8,878 bases of DNA, taken from the NCBI GenBank assembly GCA_015487405.1, contig WFPV01000127.1, forward strand, positions 1 through 8,878. Reading direction: 5' to 3'. A model generated the notes under the pieces. That model searched no databases. It had not been told where the DNA came from and worked only from the letters and a program-made list of their open reading frames with translations. Below are positions 1-6,655 of the stretch, one piece after another. The translations under genes were made by a program, and so were the position numbers. Position 1 is the stretch's first letter. Each line of letters starts with the position of its first letter. This DNA comes from Aquifex sp. (lineage in GTDB: Bacteria > Aquificota > Aquificia > Aquificales > Aquificaceae).

Positions 1-900
1 CTGGACGACGGTGCGATTTTGGAGATATCGGGAAAGCTCGTTTTCTCCACTGACAGCTTCACGGTTTCTCCCATCTTCTTTAAGGGGGGAGACATAGGAA
101 AGCTCGCAGTAGCGGGAACGGTCAACGACCTTTCGGTTATGGGAGCGAGACCCTTATACCTTTCGGTTTCTTTCATAATTGAGGAAGGATTTGGTTTTGA
201 AGAGCTTGAACGAATACTCATTTCTATGAGTGAGGAGGCAAAAAAGAGCGGTGTCCAAATCGTGACGGGAGACACAAAAGTAGTTCCCAAAGGTCAGGCG
301 GATAAGATTTTTATAAACACATCCGGTATCGGAGTTTTAATCAAGGAAGGAATCTCAGGAAATAACCTCCGAGAGGGAGACCTCATCGTTGTCTCCGGAA
401 CGGTGGGAGACCACGGAGCCTGTATTCTCGCCGAGAGGGAAGGCTTGGAGTTTGAGCTTCCCGTAGAAAGCGACTGCAGAAGCCTCTGGGATTTAATAGA
501 GCCTGTCCTTAAAGAGGATATTGAGGTTCACGCAATGAGGGACGCCACCCGCGGGGGACTCGCTGCTGTCCTGAACGAGTGGGCGGAGCAGTCCTCCGTA
601 GAGATTGAGGTTGAGGAAGAAAAGATTCCCGTAAAGGAGGCGGTCAGAGGTCTATGTGAACTTCTCGGATTTGAGCCTTTCCACCTCGCCAACGAGGGGA
701 TGGTGGTTTTCGCTGTAAACCCGAAGGATGCAGATAGGCTGTTGGAAATCCTACGGAGCCATCCCGCGGGAAGGGAAGCCACCGTTATAGGGATAGTGGT
801 AAAGAATACCGAGAAGCCTCTAGTAGTTCTAAAGTCTCCTTACGGAACGAGCAGGGTTTTAGAAAATCTTTCGGGAGAACTTCTTCCGAGGATATGCTAA
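1..900 (+). CDS. hypE: Hydrogenase maturation protein HypE (carbamoyl dehydratase), 5' partial
   Basis: HypE takes the carbamoyl group that HypF places on its C-terminal Cys and dehydrates it, using ATP, to a thiocyanate. This is the source of the CN ligands of the [NiFe] active site, and it acts in the cytoplasm. The reading frame is already open at base 1, and 299 codons are visible. Comparison with the usual family length suggests about 35-45 N-terminal residues lie upstream. Visible hallmarks of the PurM/AIR-synthase-like fold are STDSF, GGDIGKLAVAGTVNDLSVMGA, GDTKVVPKG and DATRGGLAAVLNEW. The protein ends LPRIC, so the essential terminal Cys is present. The stop (898-900) shares its last base with the ATG of the hydrogenase small subunit, which suggests translational coupling. 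I see no frame disruption. The family assignment is secure; only the start is missing. Confidence 0.97.
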   Translation: MDDGAILEISGKLVFSTDSFTVSPIFFKGGDIGKLAVAGTVNDLSVMGARPLYLSVSFIIEEGFGFEELERILISMSEEAKKSGVQIVTGDTKVVPKGQADKIFINTSGIGVLIKEGISGNNLREGDLIVVSGTVGDHGACILAEREGLEFELPVESDCRSLWDLIEPVLKEDIEVHAMRDATRGGLAAVLNEWAEQSSVEIEVEEEKIPVKEAVRGLCELLGFEPFHLANEGMVVFAVNPKDADRLLEILRSHPAGREATVIGIVVKNTEKPLVVLKSPYGTSRVLENLSGELLPRIC

Positions 901-1854
901 TGAGACCCACACTTTTGTGGCTACCCGGTCTTACCTGCAACGGAAACACCCAGTCCTTCCTATGTGCAGAGGAGGAGCTTATAAATGCCTTCTTTGAAGA
1001 GTTTGAGATTCTCTTCCATCCTTCCCTCTCCGTTGATGAGGAGCTTGATGAAGTTGTCAACGATGTTCTGAGCGGAAAAAAAGAGCTGAACTTCTTAGTG
1101 CTTGAGGGAGCCATTCCCCTCACCGAAGGTATCATTTACAAAATCAATGAAAAACCTTGAAAAACCTTTCTACGAGATTGTCAGGGAGCTTGCGAATCTT
1201 TCGGACTTCGTGGTTGCTCTCGGAAACTGTGCGGTTTACGGAAACATTCCCGCTTTAAAAGATGAGAAAATTGTGGAACTTCAGTTCAGGTTCAAGGAAA
1301 AGGAGGGACTGCTCGGAAAGGATTTCAGGTCTAAAAGGGGGCTTCCCGTTGTAAACATCTCCGGCTGTCCCGCTCATCCCGAGTGGTTTATCAACACCCT
1401 CCTTGAGCTGAAACACAGGGGAAAAGTTCCCTTGGACGAGCTCGGAAGACCTAAGGAGTTCTACGCCTACTTTACCCACGACGGATGTATTAGAGTGCAA
1501 TATTACGAGTGGAAGGTTGAAGCTGAAGAGCTGGGCACAAAGGAGGGATGTCTCTTTTATAAGTTTGGATGCAGAGGACCCTTGACCCACTCTTCCTGCA
1601 ACAGAATCCTATGGAACGGTGTTAGCTCAAAAACGAGGAGCGGTCAGCCCTGTTTCGGATGCACCGAGTTTGACTTTCCGAGGGAGAACCTCTTTGAGAC
1701 AAAATTAAATATGGGAATTCCGGCGGAGCTTCCCCCGGAGGTTTCTTTGAGAGCTTACATTATGATGGCTGGAGTTGCAAAAACCTTCACTCCCAAGAGA
1801 TTAAAGAGGAAGCTTATAGATGAGGATAACGAAGAAGCTCCTAACGAGACTTGA
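900..1854 (+). pseudogene. [NiFe]-hydrogenase small subunit, group-2 HupS/HupU type, frameshifted by a 10-bp duplication
   Basis: This is the electron-transfer subunit carrying the Fe-S clusters, partner of the large subunit that follows. ATG 900 is preferred over ATG 894 because CGAGGA (887-892) sits about 7 bases before it, and it gives MRPTLLWLPGLTCNGNTQSF. The first frame stops at TGA 1158-1160 after INEKP. The protein continues in the next frame from KPFYEIVREL with GNCAVYGN, SGCPAHPEW, HDGC, a GC...GC-type Cys series, THSSCNRILWNG and GQPCFGCTEF, which are the cluster-ligand regions. Removing one copy of a 10-bp repeat at 1148-1168 restores a 314-residue protein. There is no Tat signal and no C-terminal membrane anchor, so it is predicted to be soluble and cytoplasmic, as in group 2 enzymes and sensors. 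Asn16 occupies the position of the usual second Cys. An internal ATG at 1147 overlaps the early stop and could restart a 235-residue piece. Whether the gene is functional is undecided. The 3' end overlaps the large subunit by 35 bases. Confidence 0.88.
1148..1168 (+). repeat. 10-bp tandem duplication that breaks the small-subunit frame
   Basis: The unit TGAAAAACCT occurs twice head to tail (1148-1157 and 1158-1167), followed by one further matching T. Because 10 is not a multiple of 3, the second copy moves the frame by +1. It also creates the TGA at 1158-1160. Deleting either copy yields the uninterrupted reading NEKPFYEIV. This direct repeat is typical of replication slippage. Confidence 0.9.
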
Positions 1855-3157
1855 AGGAGAGGTTCAGTTAAAGCTGGTATGGGATGAGGGAAAGATAAAG
1901 GATGCTTTCGTTATAGTTCCCCACTTCCGGGGATTTGAGAAGGTTTTGGAGGGAAAGCCTTACTTAGACGCTCTCGTGATAACTCCTCGTGTCTGTGGGA
2001 TATGCGGACACGCTCACCTTATCGCCTCAGCTAAAGCTATAGAGGAGGTATGCAGAAAGGCAGGGATAGAGTTTTATCTCACGGAAAAGGCTAAAACCTT
2101 CAGGGAGATAACCCTGCTCTTAGAAATCCTTCAGAACCACGTAAAGTGGTTCTACCTTTACTTTTTTCCCGATTTTTTCAAGTATGTCGGCGTCAAGGAC
2201 GAAGATTACAGACCCTTTGTGGGAAAAAGGTGGAGCGAAGCTATAAAGGCTTCAAATTTGATAACCAAGGCTCTCGCTACATTGGCGGGGCAGTGGCCCC
2301 ACAACTCCTATGCGGTTCCCGGGGGAATAACTTCGGACCTATTCCCCGCAGAGCTGGTAAGAGCATCAAGCTTAATCAAGGAGTTCGTGAAGTTCTTGGA
2401 AGAAAGAGTCTTCGGAATATCCCTAAGGGAGTTATTAAACTGCAAAACGAAGAGATTTTTAGAGCACCTGAGAGGGGATGCAAAGCTCTTCCTGGAAAAA
2501 GCCTTAGAGAATGGACTGGACAGAGCAGGTAGGAGCTACGCAAACTTTTTAACAGGTGGAAGCGTAGAGCCCTTAATAAAGCCCTGCGTTAAGAAGGAAA
2601 AGACCTGCAAATTTCACCCTGAGTGGATAGAAGAAAAAGAGGATTTTTCATACTTTGGAAAAAACGGCTATACCTGGTCCAAAGCCCCCCGCTACAGGGG
2701 ACTTCCCTACGAAACCGGACCCCTCCCGAGGCAATACTTTGCCAGAAATCCGAGAGTTTTATATCTTTATAGAAACTTTAAAGACAGCCTCATTACCCGC
2801 GTGTATGCAAGGTTAGAAGAGCTCGCCATTTTCTCCCTTCTCGTTCTTGAAAAGGTAGAAAGCCTTGACTTGTTCCAAAAGAGCTGGATAAGACCTCCGG
2901 TAAATACAAAGGAGCTCTCTGGCAGAGGCTACGGAATCGTTGAAGCCGCACGGGGAACACTCATCCACGAGGTAGAGATTGAGAAAGGAGTTATTAAGAG
3001 ATACAACATAATTACGCCTACGGCGTGGAATTTAGGACCAAGGGACGAGAAATTCTTAGGAGTAGCCGAAAAAGCCCTTATAGGTTTAGAAAGTGAAGAA
3101 CTCGCCTACTTGGTTTTAAGGGGCTTTGACGTTTGCTCCGTTTGCACAGCGCATTGA
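1820..3157 (+). CDS. [NiFe]-hydrogenase large subunit, group-2 type, lacking the C-terminal extension
   Basis: This 445-residue catalytic subunit holds the Ni-Fe(CN)2CO centre that splits or senses H2. The N-terminal motif RVCGICGHAH is at residues 57-66, with Cys59 and Cys62. The C-terminal motif DVCSVCTAH is at 437-445, with Cys439 and Cys442. All four nickel-ligating Cys are present. The reading frame ends directly after His445, so the peptide normally removed by a HyaD/HupD-type endopeptidase is absent, as in H2-sensing HupV/HoxC and some other group 2 large subunits. The usual Pro of DPCxxC is Val here. AGAGGA (1805-1810) lies 9 bases before the ATG, and the start overlaps the small-subunit end by 35 bases. 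The resemblance is to the soluble third hydrogenase of Aquifex, which has been linked to supplying electrons for carbon fixation; a sensor role is an alternative that sequence alone cannot exclude. The stop abuts the convergent hypX stop. Confidence 0.95.
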   Translation: MRITKKLLTRLEGEVQLKLVWDEGKIKDAFVIVPHFRGFEKVLEGKPYLDALVITPRVCGICGHAHLIASAKAIEEVCRKAGIEFYLTEKAKTFREITLLLEILQNHVKWFYLYFFPDFFKYVGVKDEDYRPFVGKRWSEAIKASNLITKALATLAGQWPHNSYAVPGGITSDLFPAELVRASSLIKEFVKFLEERVFGISLRELLNCKTKRFLEHLRGDAKLFLEKALENGLDRAGRSYANFLTGGSVEPLIKPCVKKEKTCKFHPEWIEEKEDFSYFGKNGYTWSKAPRYRGLPYETGPLPRQYFARNPRVLYLYRNFKDSLITRVYARLEELAIFSLLVLEKVESLDLFQKSWIRPPVNTKELSGRGYGIVEAARGTLIHEVEIEKGVIKRYNIITPTAWNLGPRDEKFLGVAEKALIGLESEELAYLVLRGFDVCSVCTAH

Positions 3158-4841
3158 TTAAGAAATCCTAACCCTCCTCCTATGCTTCGCAAGGTAAGGG
3201 GGAGTCCTAAAGTGCGGTTTTCTATAGACAAAGTAATACCGAGCTATATGATAACTGGTGTCAAAGCCGTAGAAGTTAAGTTTCATCCTTTCAAGCTCGT
3301 GCTCTCGAGCTTTTTTAATAGTTTCCTCCCACTTTGGAGATGTTCTTTCTTTTACCTTTTCTTTAATAAACCTTTCGTATTCGGCAGAGTTTACGAATTC
3401 TTTGAGCTTCCTCTTTAGAATCTTCCTAAACTCAGCGGGAGTCTTTCCGAAAACTCCCTCTATCAATCCCACGCCGAAGGCGTATTTAGAACTAATAGGT
3501 AATCTGTTTTCCATAATTTCCTTTCCTTTCTCCCAGCCTACGCGTTTGGGAAGAGTGTAGGTCCAAAACTCAGAGCCGTAGAGGTTTCCGATATTTTTAT
3601 AGTGGGGATTCAAAACTACTCCCTCCCTTGCAAAGACGAGGTCGCAGGTAAGAGCTAAGAACACTCCTCCCGCTCCGGCATTTCCCTGCATAGCCGCGAC
3701 CGTCAGCTTATCTGGAGTTCTCAGAATCTCCTCACAGAGGTCTCCATTGCGTTTATGTTTCTCCAGCTCTCGTCCGCAGGACTTTTCGCATTCTCTATGG
3801 TGTTCAGGTTCATACCGTTAGAGAAAAAGTCTTCTTGTCCCATAAGGACTATGGCTTTAATGGGTCTTTTTTTTTAGCGTATCTAACAACGCGTCTCAGC
3901 CGTTCACACTGTTCCGTTGACATAGCCCCGTTGTAGAAGTTGAAGTAAATGTAAGCTATACTCTCCTCCTCTTCGTAAACGATTTCCCGGTATGTCTTAA
4001 AGTCCACCTTCTCCCAAGGCTCTATTTTTTCTTCTTTTACATTTAAGTTTTTGAGGACCCGCTTCGCGGGTAGTTTTATAGATTTTTTATCGGTTTCTCT
4101 CAGGTGCGTTATCCAGACAGTTCCGGCAACCGTTCCTATGCATATCGCTTCGTCCCTTTCGGCTATTATCTTCCCCGGCTTCCCTTTTAGCTCCTCTTCG
4201 GGATAGGCGTTATAAAGCAGGTATTCCTTCCCCTGCAGGGTAGCCCTCGCTCCCGGCTGGCTGTCGGAGGCGTAAACCTTTTTAAGGATTTCTTGAGTGG
4301 TGTCGGTTTCCCAGTTAATTCTCCTCTGCTCCTTTTCTATTTTGTTCCATACGTATTCATCTGGCTGAGGCTTTGGCTTAAAGTTTCCGTTCTCAAACTT
4401 CTCCAAAGCCTCTAATACACACTCAACCGCTCCCTCGGTTATCTCGTTCCTGTAAACGCTTGACTTCCTTTTAAAGTCTATGGTGAAAGTTCTGTAGGCC
4501 CATATGTCTCCCGCGTCGTATTCCTCGGAAGCTTCTATGAGGCTCACTCCCCATTCCCTTTTTTCGTTCAGGATTGCCCAGTCTATGGCGTTGGGACCTC
4601 TGTCTCCGGGAGGACCCGGATGGATTATGAGAGTTTTATACTTCGTCCAGACCTCTGCGGGAATCTTTCTTTTTAGAAACGGAGCTAATATGAGGTCAGG
4701 CTTGTATAACTCCGCGGCTTCAACGGTTAAATCCGGATGGACGTCTAATTCCACCGATACCTCGTGTCCCCTCTCGGTAAGCTCGCAGTAAAGCCTCTGA
4801 GAAAGAGAGTTAAATCTGTAACAGAGGAAGAGGATTTTCAT
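3158..4841 (-). pseudogene. hypX: HypX/HoxX, CO-forming hydrogenase maturation protein, with two frameshifts
   Basis: HypX makes the CO ligand of the [NiFe] site from N10-formyl-tetrahydrofolate, by way of formyl-CoA, in organisms that mature hydrogenase in air. The N-terminal part (4841-3849, 330 residues to a stop) is a formyltransferase domain with HPGPPGDRGP at residues 74-83 and DAGDI at 109-113. The C-terminal part is a crotonase-like domain containing VLMGQEDFFSNGMNLN and MQGNAGAGGVFLA, the oxyanion-hole regions. As written the gene occupies three frames. The first break is at a run of nine A (plus-strand T at 3867-3875), after RRVVRYAKKK. The second is at about 3741, where a single G is missing between GAG and ACC. 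Restoring one base at each site gives about 561 residues, a normal length. The middle piece translates as IKAIVLMGQEDFFSNG and so on, and is well conserved in character, so decay is recent or apparent only. The start overlaps the upstream 38-codon ORF by ATGA. Confidence 0.88.
3867..3875 (-). other. Nine-A homopolymer at the first hypX frameshift
   Basis: On the coding strand GCT is followed by nine A and then GACCC. The upstream frame reads AKKKDPLKP and stops. The downstream frame reads RPIKAIVLMGQ, which is the recognisable crotonase start. Ten A (AKKKRPIKA) or seven A (AKKRPIKA) would join the two frames. Runs of nine or more A are known sites of transcriptional slippage and also of sequencing undercalls. 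Confidence 0.75.
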
Positions 4842-4954
4842 CTCTTCACAATCCTTTTAGTTTCTTGGTCTGCAGTCCGCATTATTGTAATGAGAACAAA
4901 CGCTATCATAGCTACCGCAAAAAGTAGCAAGATGTAAGAAAGTGTTTCAATCAT
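4838..4954 (-). CDS. Small single-helix membrane protein (38 aa), unknown function
   Basis: I do not recognise this protein. The ORF encodes 38 residues. It begins MIETLSYILLLFAVAMIAF, and residues about 5-25 form one strongly hydrophobic predicted helix. A short charged tail follows (RTADQETKRIVKR, residues 26-38) that by the positive-inside rule should face the cytoplasm. Support for translation comes from the architecture. The motif GGAGGAG lies 7 bases before its ATG. Its ATG overlaps the preceding ORF stop as ATGA (4951-4954), and its own TGA overlaps the hypX ATG as ATGA (4838-4841). It exactly fills the space between its neighbours. It could be a small partner of the upstream two-helix protein or merely a coupling ORF that carries ribosomes to hypX. 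There is no link to a known family from sequence alone. Confidence 0.6.
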   Translation of the reverse strand: MIETLSYILLLFAVAMIAFVLITIMRTADQETKRIVKR

Positions 4955-5199
4955 TCTTTCTCCTCCAGTTTTTTCAGTAAAGAGTTCGTATCCCTCACAA
5001 GTTTCAATATAAGAAGTAATGATAAGAGAACGATGAAAATACCTGCGCCAAAAAGTATAAAAGCTTTAAGAGAGTTAATTCCTTTTAAAAACAATCCCGC
5101 CGTTCTACCGCCTACTCCTAAAACCAAGAGCCAGAGTATCTTTATAAGCTCCGTATAAAACCTGACCCTCTCCTTAATAGCTTCCCTTAAGTTTTCCAT
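4951..5199 (-). CDS. Small two-helix membrane protein (82 aa), unknown function
   Basis: I do not recognise this family. I choose the ATG at 5199 (MENLREAIKERVRFY). It overlaps the hypD stop as TGATG and avoids a long overlap with hypD, whereas an upstream in-frame ATG at 5271 would add 24 residues lying entirely within hypD. The protein has a charged amphipathic N-terminus (residues 1-17), a hydrophobic segment at about 18-38, a second stronger one at about 46-68 (AFILFGAGIFIVLLSLLLIL), and a charged C-terminal tail with a short coiled-coil flavour (NSLLKKLEEKE). Both ends are predicted to be cytoplasmic. It is co-translated with hypD and followed by another tiny membrane ORF and hypX, which suggests a role connected with hydrogenase maturation or membrane tethering. 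That role is inferred from context only. Confidence 0.75.
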   Translation of the reverse strand: MENLREAIKERVRFYTELIKILWLLVLGVGGRTAGLFLKGINSLKAFILFGAGIFIVLLSLLLILKLVRDTNSLLKKLEEKE

Positions 5200-6362
5200 C
5201 AGTTCACTCTCAGGAGGTGTCTTCCGTATTTGTAGTATGCGGCACAAGCCCCTTCGGAAGAGACCATGCAAGAGCCGAGCGGGTTAGAGGGTGTGCAGAC
5301 CGTGGCAAAGAGTTTACAGTCCGTGGGTTTTGCAACTCCCCTGATGACCTTTCCGCATATGCAGGCAGGATGCTCCTTAGGCTGCGGGAGTTCCACTTTA
5401 AACCTTTTTTCCGCATCAAACTCCTCGTATTCTTTTCTAATCTTCAGGGAGCTGTAGGGAATTATCCCCAGTCCCCTCCACTCAAACTCCTTTCTCAGCT
5501 CAAAGACTTCAGCAACGAGCTTCTGAGCCTTGGGATTTCCCTCCCTTTTTACGAAACGTGTGTATTGGTTCTCTACTTTGGCTATACCTTCCTTTAACTG
5601 CCTTACAATCATGTAAACCGACTGAAGAACGTCAACGGGCTCAAAACCGGATATTACGACAGGCTTTAAGAACTCTTCCGCAAAGTATTCGTAAGGTTTT
5701 GTTCCTATTATCGTGCTCACATGACCGGGACCTATAAAGGCATCTATCCTGACATTTCCAATTTCCCTAATCTCGGGAGCGTTCAGGATGTGTTGAATAG
5801 CTGCCGGGGTAATGACGTGGTTGCTCACCACCGAAAGGTTCTTTATTCCGAGTTCCTTGATTTTCTTAATCAGAACTGCGGTCTGGGGTGTTGTGGTCTC
5901 AAAACCTATGGCGTAGAAGATAACCTCCTTGTCAGGATTCTCCTTAGCTATCTTTATCGTATCAAGGCAGGAGTAAACCATTCGGACGTCCGTCCCTTCC
6001 GCCCGGACGTTCAATAGGCTCTTTCTCCTTGAGCCCGGAACTCTCAAGAGGTCTCCGTAGGTGCAGAGGATTACGTTGGGAAATTTCACAAGCTCTATGG
6101 CGAGGTCTATCCTCTGCATCGGCATGACGCAGACGGGACATCCCGGTCCGTGAACGAACCTGACGTATCCCTCAAGGAGCTGGTCTATTCCGTATTTCAT
6201 AATCGCGTGGGTGTGCCCGCCGCAGAACTCCATTATGTGTATTGGAAGGCTCTTGATTCTTTCAAGCTCTTTTTTTATCTTTTCAACAAGGCTTTTTGCA
6301 ATTTTCGGATTTCTAAAAAGCTCAAAAGGAGATTTTACGTCTCCAACTTTATGAACACTCAT
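5199..6362 (-). CDS. hypD: Hydrogenase maturation protein HypD (Fe-S scaffold for Fe(CN)2CO assembly)
   Basis: HypD, with HypC, forms the scaffold on which the Fe(CN)2CO group of the hydrogenase active site is built. It takes CN from HypE and CO from HypX or another source. The 387 residues carry all the expected motifs: MEFCGGHTHAI with Cys47, HGPGCPVCV with Cys75 and Cys78, and GFETTTP. The C-terminal Fe-S region has ACICGKVIRG, CTPSNPLGSC and SSEGACAAYY (Cys at about 334, 336, 349, 356, 365 and 373). Numbering runs about 6 residues ahead of E. coli HypD because the N-terminus (MSVHKVGDVK) is slightly longer. No clear Shine-Dalgarno precedes the ATG, and only 20 bp separate it from divergent hypC. 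It is first gene of a minus-strand unit with the two small membrane ORFs and hypX. Confidence 0.98.
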   Translation of the reverse strand: MSVHKVGDVKSPFELFRNPKIAKSLVEKIKKELERIKSLPIHIMEFCGGHTHAIMKYGIDQLLEGYVRFVHGPGCPVCVMPMQRIDLAIELVKFPNVILCTYGDLLRVPGSRRKSLLNVRAEGTDVRMVYSCLDTIKIAKENPDKEVIFYAIGFETTTPQTAVLIKKIKELGIKNLSVVSNHVITPAAIQHILNAPEIREIGNVRIDAFIGPGHVSTIIGTKPYEYFAEEFLKPVVISGFEPVDVLQSVYMIVRQLKEGIAKVENQYTRFVKREGNPKAQKLVAEVFELRKEFEWRGLGIIPYSSLKIRKEYEEFDAEKRFKVELPQPKEHPACICGKVIRGVAKPTDCKLFATVCTPSNPLGSCMVSSEGACAAYYKYGRHLLRVN

Positions 6363-6364
6363 TC

Positions 6365-6372
6365 ATTATAAT
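6365..6372. promoter_or_regulatory. Palindromic ATTATAAT in the hypD/hypC divergent gap, candidate shared -10 element
   Basis: The 20-bp gap between the two divergent starts contains the perfect palindrome ATTATAAT, which presents TATAAT on both strands (plus 6367-6372, minus 6370-6365). It lies 10 bases from the hypC ATG and 2 bases from the hypD ATG. If used toward hypC the transcript would be leaderless or nearly so, in keeping with the lack of a Shine-Dalgarno there. Any -35 elements would lie inside the opposing coding sequences, and I see no good TTGACA match. A promoter function is tentative. Confidence 0.35.
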
Positions 6373-6382
6373 TTTAATTGAG

Positions 6383-6655
6383 ATGTGCTTAGCTATACCT
6401 TCAAAAATCGTTGAGATTAGAGAAAACAACACCGCGGTCGTTGACACGCTCGGCGTAAAGAGGGTCATATCCTTAGAGCTCCTCGGAGACGAAGTGAAGG
6501 AAGGAGACTACGTTCTCATACACGTTGGTTTTGCCATACAGAAACTCAGCGAAGAGGAAGCCTTAGATAGCCTGGAGCTATTCAAACAAATCATTGAGGA
6601 GATGGAAAAGGAGGAGCTGGAAGAGTTTTACGGAGAGAATCTAAAGGATGCATGA
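6383..6655 (+). CDS. hypC: Hydrogenase maturation chaperone HypC
   Basis: HypC is a small chaperone that partners HypD during Fe(CN)2CO assembly and then delivers the group to the large-subunit precursor. The 90-residue protein begins MCLAIPSKI, the family signature whose Cys2 becomes N-terminal after Met removal and contacts iron; Ser7 replaces the commoner Gly. It has the usual small beta-barrel pattern (VGFAIQKLSEEEALDSL) and a long acidic C-terminal helix. The start is fixed by the MCLAIP signature. The bases directly before it (AATTGAG) offer only a weak ribosome-binding site. It overlaps hypA by 8 bases. Confidence 0.97.
   Translation: MCLAIPSKIVEIRENNTAVVDTLGVKRVISLELLGDEVKEGDYVLIHVGFAIQKLSEEEALDSLELFKQIIEEMEKEELEEFYGENLKDA

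Noticed and set aside
894..899. ATG at 894 as the small-subunit start
   Set aside because: The GAGG motif is only 2 bases away from this ATG, whereas the ATG at 900 has proper spacing and gives the typical short N-terminus before the WLPG motif.
785..1135. 116-codon minus-strand ORF opposite hypE and the small subunit
   Set aside because: It is Ser-rich low-complexity, typical of an antisense shadow, with no recognisable motif.
2146..2532. 128-codon plus-strand ORF inside the large subunit
   Set aside because: It is an alternative frame of a clearly coding region, with no motif and no ribosome-binding site of note.
4057..4071. Perfect inverted repeat ACCCGC-TTC-GCGGGT followed by AGTTTTA, resembling a terminator
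   Set aside because: It lies in the middle of the hypX coding sequence (encoding part of LPAKRVLKN) with only a short T run, so it is probably coincidental.
5200..5271. Upstream ATG extending the two-helix protein by 24 residues
   Set aside because: The extra residues overlap hypD entirely and are the out-of-frame reading of its Cys-rich end; the TGATG junction at 5197-5201 is a better start.
5217..5597. 126-codon ORF on the plus strand antisense to hypD
   Set aside because: hypD is intact with all its motifs on the other strand, and the antisense product looks like a random translation.
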